From assembly GCF_003945595.2 (NCBI RefSeq), contig NW_024104367.1:608851-672850 (forward strand): a DNA stretch of 64,000 nt, written 5' to 3'. Both the position numbers and the translations under genes were made by a program. Origin of the DNA: Pipra filicauda (Eukaryota; Chordata; Aves; Passeriformes; Pipridae). Positions 36,341 to 48,730 of this stretch are shown piece after piece. Numbering within the stretch: position 1 is the stretch's first letter; each line of letters opens with the position of its first letter. The notes under the pieces are model-generated. The model saw nothing but the letters and a program-made list of their open reading frames with translations, did no database searches and was not told where the DNA came from.

Positions 36341-39206
36341 GATGAAAGAAGTGTGATTAAGTCCTTGAAGGCTGTTTTATGCCTTTAGTTTGGTCTTTTG
36401 GTAGTGCTCCTAATGAATCTGGAGGATAAATGAGACTGCAGGTGGAGAGCCCTGGAGCCATGCAGGTGCTGGTGTGCTGGCTCTGCATCTCTTATCAGAA
36501 AAGGGACTGAGATTTGCATTTCTGGTGAACACAACACACCTCCTGCTTTGTTGCTACTCCTCTCTGCCTGCAGCACTGATACCTCTGTCAGGGAACGTGT
36601 GAAACAAAGACAACACTTTGAACACTTATAGTTCATGCAAGATTGCTTAGGAAGCCTGAACTTGCATACAGCAACCTGTCAAAATAAGCCCAAATCAGAT
36701 CTTGAGAGTGTCAGAAAGGCTCAAGGACTCATCACGACGATGAAGGAAGCGTTGCAAGCATAAACACATATAAACATTTTTGCTGCTGCTTCACCTGAGT
36801 GTGAAGTGACACTGTATTGTGCCATTTATTCAGGTCGTGTCAGCATTGGTTCAGATGACACAGGAATGATGGAAATATGAAGAATGTGTGCAGGGTTCAT
36901 ACAATGCCAACATAGTGTCTCACCTGCTTTGATAATGTAATAAAAATCAGAGATCAAGGAAACTTAATAGATGGTACAGTGATGTCTGTAGCTTTATTGC
37001 TGGTAGGATATTGTATTTATTCTTTCTTAAGGGAAAGAAGCAATGGGGAGGTTTCTCCCCTTTTCCATGGTCAATTATTCCATGTAAGAATAATGAGTGT
37101 CCTCACTGCTAGGGCATTTGCTGTATGATTCATCTCACCTAAGTTTAGATGCCTGTAATAAAAAATCTACTGCTGAGCTTGTCACCCTTGACTTCTTCTA
37201 TAGCAAACGGACAGAAATAGGTGTTTTAAGGGCTTCATTCATCTGTCCTGTGACCTGTGTTAGACCTTACAAAGACAAGACTCTCATGCTTAGCTCCAGG
37301 GGTTATATTAATTATCACTCCACTGTTTGTCAGGAGAGCTCAGGTTAATGGGGATATCAACATTTAATGATTTGAAGAATATTCTTTTTTAACTAAAGAT
37401 GTCCTTTATTTATTATTATGACCTGAAATCTATATCATACATCAAAGAACACTGAACTCTGAGGAACAGATGGAAAGGAGGGGTCACCTTCTTCCTTGAG
37501 GCAAGAGCCACATTCCAAGACTATCTGACTATTTTCCACCTTACAAATCTCTAGTTACTAAAAATGAAGGTCCAAAACCAATGTACTCAATCTCTCTTTC
37601 TTTCTTTCTTCTTTTGGTCATCTCATTTTTTATGTAGGTTTTGGTCTTTTAAAATATTTAAATGTAATAATTTTAGTTTATTACAGCGTATTGGAGTATC
37701 CACTTTATGACTTTGGGGGTACACATAGTATATTTTCTAGGATCAAGCATCCATTGCAGCATTTCCATTGAGCAAAGGAGATTGAACAATAAGCAGCATG
37801 ATCCCCTCTGCAATTATGGTGTGCATAAACTCAAATTTCAGCTCCTAAATGTTTAGATTTTATCCCAGGCACCTGCCAAACTTTTCCACACCAGGTATCC
37901 CACCTGTTCCACCAGTGCTGCCAGCATTTTTTTGCTCACTTCTTATCCTCAGCTGCTCAGCTTTCACTGGAAAACATCTCCCCAGCCTTCTCCAAGCCAA
38001 GGTGTGCTGCCCCACCAAACCAAGCCTTTAAAGTCCCCCTATTCAATGGCTTTTTTGAAGTCAATGAGGAAAACAGCACTATTTCCATAGGAAATGTATT
38101 CTGATGTCAGAGTGCACAGGGAATTTATTCTTCTGTCAGTTTTATGCCTTTCAGCCATTAAAGCCTAAGTGGTTTTCACAGGGTTATGACATGCTTGGCA
38201 GTTTGGTGCACTATAAAATATCATTTATTTACACTCATATTCCTTAAGCAATTTAGATTTATTTGTGTGTGTGCATTTCTCCAGTTGTGGCCACATGCAC
38301 ACAAAGCCTCTTCTTTCCTGACCTAATCAACTCATCTCCAAACATCGATTTCTTCTCTGTTGTCTTTTAGGATTTATTTTGTAGGATTTTTTTTCTTCAA
38401 TGTAAAATTAATGCAGTGCTGCTTAAAAATCCTGGGACTAATGGCCCTGAAGGGTGAATGCTGCTGTTATCCACTGCCAGAGGCTGCTGCCCAGTCTAAT
38501 CTGGAGGGAGCAACTGCAGAACAGGTGAGGATGCTCAGATTTAAGACCTGTTACCATTCAGCCATTCAGCCCACTAACCCTCCTGACAAGGTGATTAATT
38601 ACTAATACTCCTAACTATTGATAATTAATAGTAATGATTATGATTTAGCTCCCAGTGACTGAGGAACTTAGGTTTCATTTTCCTCCACCTCATTTCTTTC
38701 CCACTCCTTTACACATCAGAATATTTTTCATGTGTTTTGCGGTCGTGGAAATGAAATTTTGGCCTCCTCATCCCTACTCCTTGCAACAATGTTTGTGGGT
38801 GTCCTACACTTCCCAACAGCGGCTGCCAAAGATCTCTGTTAGTATGAGATCCTCACATTGGGCAAAATGAATTACATCAGAAAATACAAGTATTTCATGG
38901 ACCAACGGTCCATGTTGGCAGAATATTTCCTCCAGCAAAAAACAGGAATGACTGCTTTCATAAAGCATATTGTAAACAGGCAAATAACAGAGTAATTCTT
39001 CCTCCCACCTCCCGGCAGGTGACTCCCGAAGGCACAAGTCACATGGAGATTCCAGTCACAGATTTACCATTGTGAGTCTGTGTGGTCCCTTACAAAGTGG
39101 TTTGGTGCTTTTTGAACTTTACCATATTTTGTGGGAAAGAGATGCTGCCTGACAACTTACTTCTCTTTGCTTGGTCTCACTGTTTCACTGCTCAGCCTAA
39201 AATTAG
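36341..39206. other. Unassigned spacer
   Basis: About 2.9 kb with no gene or recognised repeat apart from a (CTTT)n tract at 37592-37613. Confidence 0.5.
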
Positions 39207-39396
39207 AATCATAAAGTTATTAAGGCTGGAGAAGACCTCCAAGATCATCAAGTCCAACCTTACCCCCAACACCACCATCTGCCCTAAACCACACTACAAA
39301 GTGCCAAATCTCCTCATTTTTTGAACGCTTCCAGGGGTGGTGATTCCACTACTTGCAATGAGCAAGACAGTGAATAATTATTTCCTGATCAGAACT
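39207..39396 (-). mobile_element. CR1 LINE fragment, 3' end
   Basis: 'agaatcataaagttattaag', 'ccaagatcatcaagtccaac', 'gaacgcttccaggggtggtg' and 'tgaataattatttcctgatc'. Minus-strand copy, strongly diverged. Confidence 0.82.
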
Positions 39397-42300
39397 CTTT
39401 CTTTCCATCATTCATAAGTTTCTAAAACCCTGATATATCATTCATTAATCATGTATTTTCCACTCTTCTGTTTTCAACTAAGAAAAAAAAAAAAAAAACA
39501 AGTCTAAGCTCATTCATACTTTTCCATAGAAAAAATGACAGCTGAGGAGCTCCACTTGTCACAGATTTTCTAGGATAGAAGCACTCCCAGGCATCCTGAG
39601 TAGTTCTGATGCTGTTTGGCACTGTGCACACTGTGTATAACGACAGTGGTGATGATGTTACCTGGTGTCCTGGATAAAAGAGGAATAAAAAGTCTGTACA
39701 CTTAGTGTTCCCATTATTTCTTGGAGCCACAAAACCCAGAAACACCAAATTCACATTTCTCTGTGTTACATTATTTCAGATACTCAGTTGTGATTTTTCT
39801 CCTAAATGCAGGAAAATATTCAAATTGCAATTATATTTTAAGGGTACTTTTCATAGTGAAATATCATTTTCTCTTGGATGTTAAACCAAAACTTGAAATC
39901 TACCTCTGCTTTTCTTTTATATAGCTAGCTAGCTAGGATCTTAATGCTGCCATTTCTAAATTGGAAGGTAAACATTAACAGATTTAGCAGGATGGATGTA
40001 TTTAAGAGCACAGATGATCAGAGTGAATGGCATGTTTACTTCTAATGATCAATCTGCTTGAGGATAACAGCCTATTATCTAAAGGAGCAAAGTAGTTCTC
40101 TTCACTGAATGGCAGAGATGCAGTAGAGAGGTTCAAATCCTGATGAAGATGCAAATCTGAGACCAGACATGCCCGAAAGCAATTGTTGCTGCCTGAAAAA
40201 TTGCGCATCAGTTGGGATATTTCTTGAAAACAGTCTCACAAATTTCAAACAGCAAGGAAATTAGTTTTCTCTCTTGTGAAATGAATGACTTCCCGTGACT
40301 TCTCCCTCCTGGCTGAAATGTCAATCCAGGTCTCTGAGATGAGAGAACACATACCCAAGGTCTGTAAAGAGGGGGAGGGAAATCATATACAAGATATCCC
40401 AGTATATTAAAAACCTGGAAGGAAATATTTGCAATATCCTGTAGAGGATATCAGAATATAAGATCAGAATGTGTAACCCAAGCTGCAAAACCACGTGCAG
40501 TGGGCTGGCATAGTATGTTCTTGCAGATAATACTCCTTTTTACCCCAGGGCTGGACTACAAATGCAAGGATTTTAAATGAGACTGTGCTTTTAAATGTTT
40601 GCCACCTTGAACTCTTAATTCATGTCATTATGACTTCAAAGCCACCTGCCACCAAAAAGAGAACGTGGAACAACACCATGCACAGAAGGTTTGTTTATTC
40701 CCTTGCTTTTTAACCATGATGAGTTTTGATTCAGGTTTGGAAACAATTTAAAGGAGGGACCAAATTCTGTCTGCTTTGAGCAATCCCAGAGAGGACCCTG
40801 TGTTTCTCTATCCCTGTATCTCTCTGGTCCAGAGAATGACCTGATCTCTCCAATTCTGTATGTTGATACACACTTTCCTGGGGATTTATTTGCAACCCAC
40901 AGTATGGATTGTAATGTGGATGGATAAGAGAATAAGACTGAAAGGGACTTTCTCAGTGAATCTCTGATTTGGCCCAGTAACTGTATCCCATCAGGAGTTG
41001 TTTTGTGCATAAATTGTAAAAGAGACTGTGACTGAATGTGTAATCCCACTTTGGCCAAGAAAGGATCAGAGCTGCCAGGGCTTTGCTTTGCCTGTGTCCA
41101 CTGTACCTCCACAAGGACATTTCCCTTTCTGAGGACCTGTTTCACCCCCCACCCAGACTGTAAACCCTCACTCTGTCCTCTTCCTGGCCAGTGCCTTTGT
41201 TTCATCCCACGTTCTCTTTCCTGCAGTCTGAGTCAAGTGGGTGTGAATGGCTTCAACACCTTAAAGACCAATTGAGCAGCAAATTTCCTGAGTCTTACTC
41301 TTTTTTTGACACTCTGTGTGCTCGTGAGGCTCTCTAGCAGCTCTGAGAATAAAAAGCAAGGGGCTGCAGGGTTCAGCTTCCCTAAACTTGCCCTTGAACC
41401 AGCTCTTTTTGTACCAGAATTGAGAAATTAAAGGCTATTGTTTGCACAAACCTTGGTGAACAAAATGAAGCCTGGAGAGGTCTGTTGCTTTGGGTGCCAC
41501 TGGTGCAGATGCTGTTAGACAATATTTTACTCTGCTGGCCGTTGAAAGATTTTCTGAGGGTGTGTCTCAGCCTTCAGAGAGTGACAGCTAAGTAAAATCC
41601 TCAGGGCCTTTGTATCAAATAGGGAATGCTGCAATGGCCTGTTGTGAACACTAGAAGAAAAAGGTTTCACGGCCCTGAAAGCACATGGTCTTTTCACCAA
41701 ACTTTACAAAGGAAGACTGAATCTGTCATCATTCACCCATATTACAGCAGAATCTATAAAATCTTTCTCCCAGTCCAACCCAGGCTGTTTTCTGAAATAT
41801 GATGTTTCCCAACCTCCCTCCACAGGCTCCATCTCAAGAATCTGAAATTCGTCTTTTTCATTAGCCTGCAAATGGGCAAATGGCCCACTTGGTGAAACAC
41901 TTTGCAGATGTGGGGAAAATTTAGCCAACAGACTGTCATGGGGATGATTTCCCCTCATCACGGAAACAAAGGCACAATTAAGGGATGGGAAACATCTGAA
42001 TTATTTGCTGCTGATGAAAAGAAGAAAAATGGATTCATGTTTTGCAACTTTGAATATGGGAAAATGATATTGCCCTTCTTTCCCTGGGCCACCAAACCAG
42101 GCCGTTGTCATTAGTCTTTCAATTCCTTCTTTTGTTCTCTCAAGAAGCTGCAAATTGTCTGTTTTCATCAGTTACTGCAGCCACAGCAGAGCTTTTACAC
42201 GTGTGATAACAAAGGACTAGATAGAAATAGGCAAAGTTGTTCAGCTTTCTTTAGGGTGTGAAGAATGGCACTGAAGTTTAGGGAAATTTCCTCTGAAATT

Positions 42301-45099
42301 ACAAACTGGGGATATAAGGTAGTGGGAGCCTCTTCCAGAGGAAAAAAGGCATGAAAACCAGGAGAACTTTCCTCAGGAACTTCCTCTTTAGAGTATTCTG
42401 CAAACTGTGATTTAAAAAAAAAAAAATAAAAAAATGTGGAGCTCTAGAATTGTCATTGCCTAAATTTTGTGTAGAATCCATTAGAATCTATCGAAGACAG
42501 GAGAATGCAAACCCACAAATAGCATCCCAGTCCTTTTCCCAGGGATATAAGTTGACACCTGCTTCTAGTTTTCCATGAAGAAAACTAATCCAAAAAATAT
42601 AACAATGCACTTTCTGAACAAAGGCACCAAAATACTGACCCAGTGCTGAAAGAAAGGACTGTTGTGGTTTAACTCTACCTTCCCACTGTATGTGAGACTC
42701 ATGGACATAACCTCACATGTTCTGCATATCAGAGAGTGTCCATCAACTGGAAGAGAACTTCATTGGAAGAGACACATCCCTGTCCTTAAGCACTGGTGCC
42801 AGCTCTCTACGTGGTTCCTACAAATCTGTGAGGAACCAACTCTGTTATTGCTGGGACACAGTGAGAATGTGCTGGGAATCTTCTTAGTTTGTGTTCCCAG
42901 CTGCAGTTATTATCACAACAGGGCAACTGAAATTCAGCACCCAAAAATTAGAGGAAATATTTGGCTTTAATTTTGTTCATCAGATATCTCCCTCTCAAGT
43001 TGGCACGATCCCAGAAATAGCAACATTTTGAAAATTAGCTCCTAAGAATTTGCAAAACTCTCACAAGACACAGTATTGAACACAAGAGTCCAATAAGGTA
43101 TTTTTAGTTTTATCTTTAGAACAGGGTTGAGTGAGGTACAAGGATAAACTGGGATAAACTTGCTGCAGTCACTGAACAGGGAAACAGAAACAACATATTG
43201 GCTGTCTTCTTTTTAAGTTATCACTATGTTCTGTGCACAAAATAAAGCATGAATGTGGGGGTGAATGTGATCACATAATTAAATTAAAGTGTGATCCCAG
43301 TCATGTGTTTTTGTTGATGCATTTGAGATTTTTAATAATTTTCTACACAATAGTAAATAATTGAAGGCAAAAGTATGAACATTAAAAGACCTCAGAAGTA
43401 GCTCGGGAGACTTTTGTCAGCATTGGAGTGAAGATCTTATGCAAAATTACTGGAGAAAAATAAAAATAGAAGGTGAAATACAGATATTTTTGTGGGAAGA
43501 CAATCAGGAGACATTTAGCATCACCTGTCATGATGAGTTAATAAAACATCTAAGTTAAAAAAGAGCTGAGCTCTAATGTCCTAAGAGATAATGAGGAAAA
43601 CTAAGGAGTCTTTGGTGTGATGCAGGAGCAATTGGAGGAGTCCTTCATAACCCCCATTAACAGGGTGAGAAAATCAGAGCAATGAGCCATAGAGAAATTG
43701 TAGGGCCTAAGAAAAGCTGAGAGGACAAAGCAGTTTAATGTTGTCACAAAACTGAATCTTCACATCGTAAGGAACTCCAAGACCTCACCATCTGTCCTGG
43801 TTGGAGATCAGAATGTGCAGGCAAAGGACTGACAATATGGGCAAAATCATAATTGAGGGAGGAGTGTGACTTAGGAATATGAAAACATATCAGGAGATAA
43901 AAGCAGGTCAATTTTGCTTTCATTTGGTCAAGAAATAAGTGAACTTTTTTAATAATGCAATAATGTACATTGGTCTCATTACAGCATGTAAATATAGCAT
44001 TGCAATTATATAAAAATAATAGAGAAATCAGAAATAAGTGATGGTAGGATCAGATTAATTCCTTCAACTTAGCAAAATTAAAAGAAACAGTGAAATTATC
44101 AGCTTGATCACTTTTAGAGTAAAAGTTTAATTTCCCACAAAATAAAGTTCAGAAAAGTGTGCATTTTCTAAATAATAGAATTTTTCTTTCAACTAAGATC
44201 TGTTTGTAATGGGCAAGATGTTGGTAGGTGAAAAAAAGACACATAAGAAAGGCTGTTCCTAAAAGTACAAAAAAGGAAATAGTAATAAAATTTTCTGTTT
44301 CTTTTCCTAGAAAATCAGAACCCAAATAATGGATTTGTTGTCTTGGGTAATTTTATTTTTTATCCACAGTAGAAGGGATTTTCAACATCTCAGTGGAAAA
44401 AAAAAAATCAAGAACTGAGATTTATTATTTAAATGTGCTTGCTGGAAATTGAAAGGGAAATGTCAAAGAAGGGCTGGGCTAAGGATGGGCTGAGCTGTGT
44501 GACAGTGTGGGGATCATTTTTTGAGTCATCAGTGTCAAGTAATTAAAAGAAAAATAAGGGGATCTTGTGGCTGGGTGTGGCGACACCCAGGGAAAGAGGA
44601 GCAGGATGAATCCTGTGAACCCACTGCGGGAACTGGGAGAACCCTTGAAGAACAGATGATGAGCTTTTCAGAGGCAAACAAGAAAATTACAGAGAGAGTT
44701 GTGTTATGGACTTACAAGACTTGAAAGGTGTCAGGATTTCAGGGAAGAGAAGAGAGAATCCAACCTGTGCAGTAAATGAATCAAATAGCCTTTGTGCAAA
44801 ATTTACCCTTCATTCTTTCTACATTCCTCTTTCTTCTTGTTGTTGTTGTAAAGAAAATGGTCTTCCAGGAAGTCATTACATTGATTCCCTGTCACATTAG
44901 TCCACGCTGAAAACTGAGGTCCTGCCAAGTGAAACAATAGAGATGAAAGATTTTATTTTCCCCCCTCTCAGTTTTTGATGTGAGCTATTCCATCTCAGGG
45001 GTCTTTGCTAACAAATTTCACTCCAAGTCTTTTCATTATTAATTCTCCCTCATTTATCTGCTTCAGTGTTGTCCACCGAGCTTGTTCACACAGAGTAGA
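39397..45099. other. Unassigned spacer
   Basis: 5.7 kb without a confident CR1 copy or gene. It contains A16 at 39483-39498 and an A-rich tract at 42414-42434. A possible LTR start 'tgttgtggtttaac' near 42660 cannot be extended into a known LTR. The 189-codon minus frame at 40636-41205 is discussed separately. Confidence 0.45.
40656..41219. repeat. 13-bp inverted repeat pair
   Basis: AAAGAGAACGTGG at 40656-40668 recurs as its exact complement at 41207-41219, with 538 bp between. It brackets most of a 189-codon minus-strand frame (40636-41205) that has no recognisable domain. Target-site duplications are not evident. Confidence 0.4.
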
Positions 45100-45520
45100 G
45101 ATTCCCAGAGTCATTACAGTTGAAAAAGACCTCTAAGATCATCAAGCCTAATAATTAACCCAGCACTGCCAGGTCCACCACTAAACCATGTCCCAGGCAC
45201 CATATCTACACAGTCTTCAAACACTTCCAAGGATGGTAACTCCACCACTTCCCTGGACAGCCTGTTCCAGTGCTTGATCATTCTTTCTGTCAGGAATTTT
45301 TTTCCTAATGTCCAATCTACACCTCCCCTGGTGAAATTTGAGGCCATTTCCTCTCATCCTAACACTCGTTACCTGGGAGAAGAGACCAACCCTCACCTGG
45401 CTACAACCTCGTCTCAGGGAGTTGTAGAGAGTGAGAAGGTTCCCCCTGAGCCCCCTTTTCTCCAGGCTGAGCCCTCCCAGCTCCCTCAGCTGCTCGTCTT
45501 CAGACTCATGCTCCAAGTGT
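45100..45520 (-). mobile_element. CR1 LINE fragment
   Basis: The minus-strand copy runs from 'agagtcattacagttgaaaa' through 'gatcatcaagcctaataatt' and 'cttccctggacagcctgttc' to 'ctccctcagctgctcgtctt'. The minus frame keeps fossil CR1 text ([22 protein letters not shown]). Confidence 0.9.
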
Positions 45521-46767
45521 TGTTGATATGTTCTGGATCATGGGCACAGGAACAAATCATTTTGGCATAAGCAAAGCTGTGGTGCCTAAGCAGCATCCTT
45601 TGGATACTCTGGAGTGGGGGAAGATGCTCAGACTCTGCTTTAAGTGGGGTCATTGCAACAGGGAATCCAGCATGGGACTTCTAATATATGGTGGTGCACA
45701 CCTGCCTGCGACATCTGAAGATCAAATCCTTCCAGCAGAGAAGCAATCATTGTTAACACAGACCTACACAAAGCCTGTTTCCTGAATTAAGACAATAATA
45801 TCAGTTGCTGTTTTTCTCTTTTGATGCATATCAGTAATGTCCTCCCTAAAAGGGTTTCCTTCATGGATCCATTTGTTCTGCTGGATGTCATTTCTCAAGT
45901 AACCTCCATGCACCTGGACCCAAATTCATATCTTCGAGCAGCTCGCCCTGTTTTCTTTCCATAACCACATCTCTCCCACTTTCTCTCTGGTGGTTGCACA
46001 TTACCTGAGGCTGTACTGGTTGAACTCTCTAGCAGGAGCTTTCTGTCTGTTCTTTGCTATCAAGGGAACAGGCAATTTAGCAGTACAGCTGTTTGAAAAT
46101 GCTGTGCTGGGAGATTTTCAGCTTTAACAGCTCATTGCAGGGCTTGTTTGTTTTTGTTTTGTAATTACTTCTCATTTTGAAATGTGTGCTGCTCGTTATA
46201 ATCCATCACACGTAAGGATATAATTTATCATGTTGCAAAGTTGAAATTAAAAAAAAGAAAAAAAAAACATCGAGTTTCAAAACTTTCTTTTTCCCTTTTG
46301 GATTTTTATCCTTTCATTGTAAACATTCATTCCAGTCTGGAAGGATGTTTTGCTTCAAAATAAATCAGCATTTATCATACAAAGGATATTCTGAATTTCT
46401 CTCAGCTGTAATAAGAAGTTTGAGAAGTTGATGATGACTCTGGTTTAAGGGGAAGCAGGATTTTTTAATCAAGGAATGGTATTCCTTTCTCAAACATCAT
46501 CCTGAGCTGAATTTAGCTGCTGCTGTGAGAGAAAGAACATTTTTTAAACTGCATTCACATTTGGTTACCACTGAATATCCTGTAATGGAGAGGATATCAC
46601 TGACTTTCTGTATGTAACAGGTGAGGATTGGTGCATTCACTGGTGTGCTTCACCTTTGAAAGAGTGTGAAACAACTTCAGCTGATTTTCCTACTTGGCTC
46701 TCTTCTCCTTCCAGGTCACTGTTCCCTGTCTATCCTATTGTAGTGTCTACTCATTTATTTCTCATTA
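45521..46767. other. Unassigned spacer
   Basis: No gene. The stretch at 46100-46400 is unique and ATTA-rich ('gtaattacttctcattttga', 'gttataatccatcacacgta') and might be a conserved non-coding element, with weak support. Confidence 0.4.
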
Positions 46768-47195
46768 CTGGTGAAAGATCTGGAGAGTAAGTCCTCTGAG
46801 GAGCAGGGAGTCCTGAGGGAGCTGGGGGTGTTCAGCCTGGAGAAGAGGAGGCTCAGGGGAGTTCTTACCACCCTACAACTCCCTGAAAGGAGGGTGGAGC
46901 CAGGTTGGGGCTGTCTCTTCTCCCAGGAAACCAAGGACTGGATGTGAGGAAATGACCTCAAGCTGAGCCATGGGAGGTTCAGATTGGACAGCAGGAAAAA
47001 TTTCTTCACTGAAAGGGTGGTCAGGCATTAGAAGGGGCTACCCAGGGAGGCGGTGGAGTCACCATCCCTGGAAGTGTTCAAGAAATGACTGGATGTGGCA
47101 CTCGGTGCTCAGGTCTACTTGACAGGGTGGTGATCAGTCAAAGGCTGGACTCATTGATCTTGGGGATCTTTTCCAAACTTAGTGATTCTATGACT
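46768..47195 (+). mobile_element. CR1 LINE fragment, 3' end
   Basis: 'gaggagcagggagtcctgag', 'gttcagcctggagaagagga', 'ggcggtggagtcaccatccc' and 'gatcttttccaaacttagtg' followed by 'attctatgac'. Sense copy of the gtcttttccaacct subgroup. Confidence 0.92.
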
Positions 47196-48056
47196 GGCGC
47201 CCATTCCTCCCTTGGCTTATCAGGGGTTTTCCCTGGATGTAAGCCTAGCAAATGAACAGAGTCCTTTCCCTGGGAATACCACAGACATTGACAAATAGCC
47301 TCTGACAGCTCTTCCTGCAACAGCTCTGCCATTCTGCACCCCCAGCAAGGCTTCCAACAAGGAACATGGGTTTGCAGTAAACCTTCTGCCCAAAGCCCAT
47401 CCTCTGCGCTGCAGCCACTCACAGAGAGCAGAGCAAAATTGTCAGATTTCACACTGACAGAGGCACCCATCCTACTGACTGCCACTGAGGTGATAGATCT
47501 CATCACAGGCTGATGACTGACAGAGGTGACTTAAAATATTGCAGCAAGATTAGCCAGGGCTCCTTTGTCACTTTTCTCCAGATGTAAGCAGGGAACATTT
47601 TGGCAGGGAGCTGCCCTGACTGCTCACACTCTGCCTCTCACACACACAGATACACGTATATGTGCACGACTGAAGGAATCTCTAAACAGATGTACATGCA
47701 GCAGCTCCTAAACTGTGTTTTTATTTTGCAGTCACAACAGTCAGCACCAAGGAAATCAGTCATTGATCAAAATTATTGCACAATTAAGGCATGATAATGA
47801 GCATCCAATACTGCTGCTAATGTAACAGCAGTGTAATATCACTGGAAGTGGTGCTGCCAGGTGGTTGGGAAGGATGTGGAACATAAGTGCATCTCTCACC
47901 CCTGTGCTTATTCAACGTGTTCCGAAAATGCAGTTAAGTGAACCTGAGGAGGAACAAAAGAGAAAATTGGAGATAAAAATGTCACTATATGGGTCATCAA
48001 TTATCCATAAAAGAGGCTTTCCAAGGGATAGGTACCAAGATCCAGGCACATCATCA
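47196..48056. other. Unassigned spacer
   Basis: Abuts the CR1 tail. A 122-codon minus frame (47506 down to 47138) covers GC-richer DNA with several Cys and Trp residues but reads into the antisense of the CR1 end. No domain is recognised and it is probably not a gene. Confidence 0.4.
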
Positions 48057-48730
48057 TATAATCACAGAATTTTTAGGGCTGGAGGAGGTCGAGTGCATCC
48101 ATCCATCAACGCAGCACTACCATGTTCACTATGAAACCACGTCCCCCAGTGCCACATCTACGTGTTCTTTGAACACTTCCAGGGGTGGTGACTGCACCAC
48201 TTCCCTGGGCAGCTTGTTCCAACACTTGACTACTTTTACTGTCAAGAAATTTTTCCTAATATCCAACCTAAACCTTCGCTGGTACAACTCGAGGCCATTT
48301 CCTCTCATCCTGTTGCTTGTTACCTGGGAGAAGAGGTTTACTCTCATCTGGCTGCACCCTCTTTCAGGTAACTGCAGAGAGCAATAAGGTCCCTCCTGAG
48401 CCTCCTTTTCTCCAGGCTGAGCCCCCCCAGCTGCTCCTCAACAGACCTGTGCTCCAGACCCTTCCCCAGCTCTGTTGTCCTTCTCTGAACACGCTCCAGC
48501 TCCTCAGTGTCTTTCTTGTCACGGGCAGCCCAAAACTGAACACAGGATTCAAGGTGTGGTCTCACCAGTGCCCAGCCCAGAGGGACAATCCCTGCCCTGG
48601 TCCTGCTGCCCACACTGTTGCTGATACAGACCAGGATGCCATTGCCCTTCTTGCCCACCTGGGCACACCCTGGCTCATTCAACCCTGGCTGGGAAGAAGT
48701 TGCCAGGCCCTGTGTGGTGTCATATGGGTG
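48057..48730 (-). mobile_element. CR1 LINE fragment, longer copy
   Basis: About 670 bp on the minus strand. It runs from 'taatcacagaatttttaggg' through 'gaacacttccaggggtggtg', 'acctgggagaagaggtttac' and 'gctcctcagtgtctttcttg' to 'cctgctgcccacactgttgc'. Parallel in structure to the 15.3 kb copy and extends further toward the element's 5' side. The 112-143 codon frames on both strands come from it. Confidence 0.93.

Noticed and set aside
40130..40150. tRNA-like B box 'ggttcaaatcc'
   Set aside because: The only A-box-like word ('tggcagagatg') is too close, and no cloverleaf can be drawn.
42659..42970. LTR starting 'tgttgtggtttaac' with a 102-codon frame
   Set aside because: Only the first ~14 bases resemble an avian LTR start. 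No TATA, polyA signal or LTR end could be placed.
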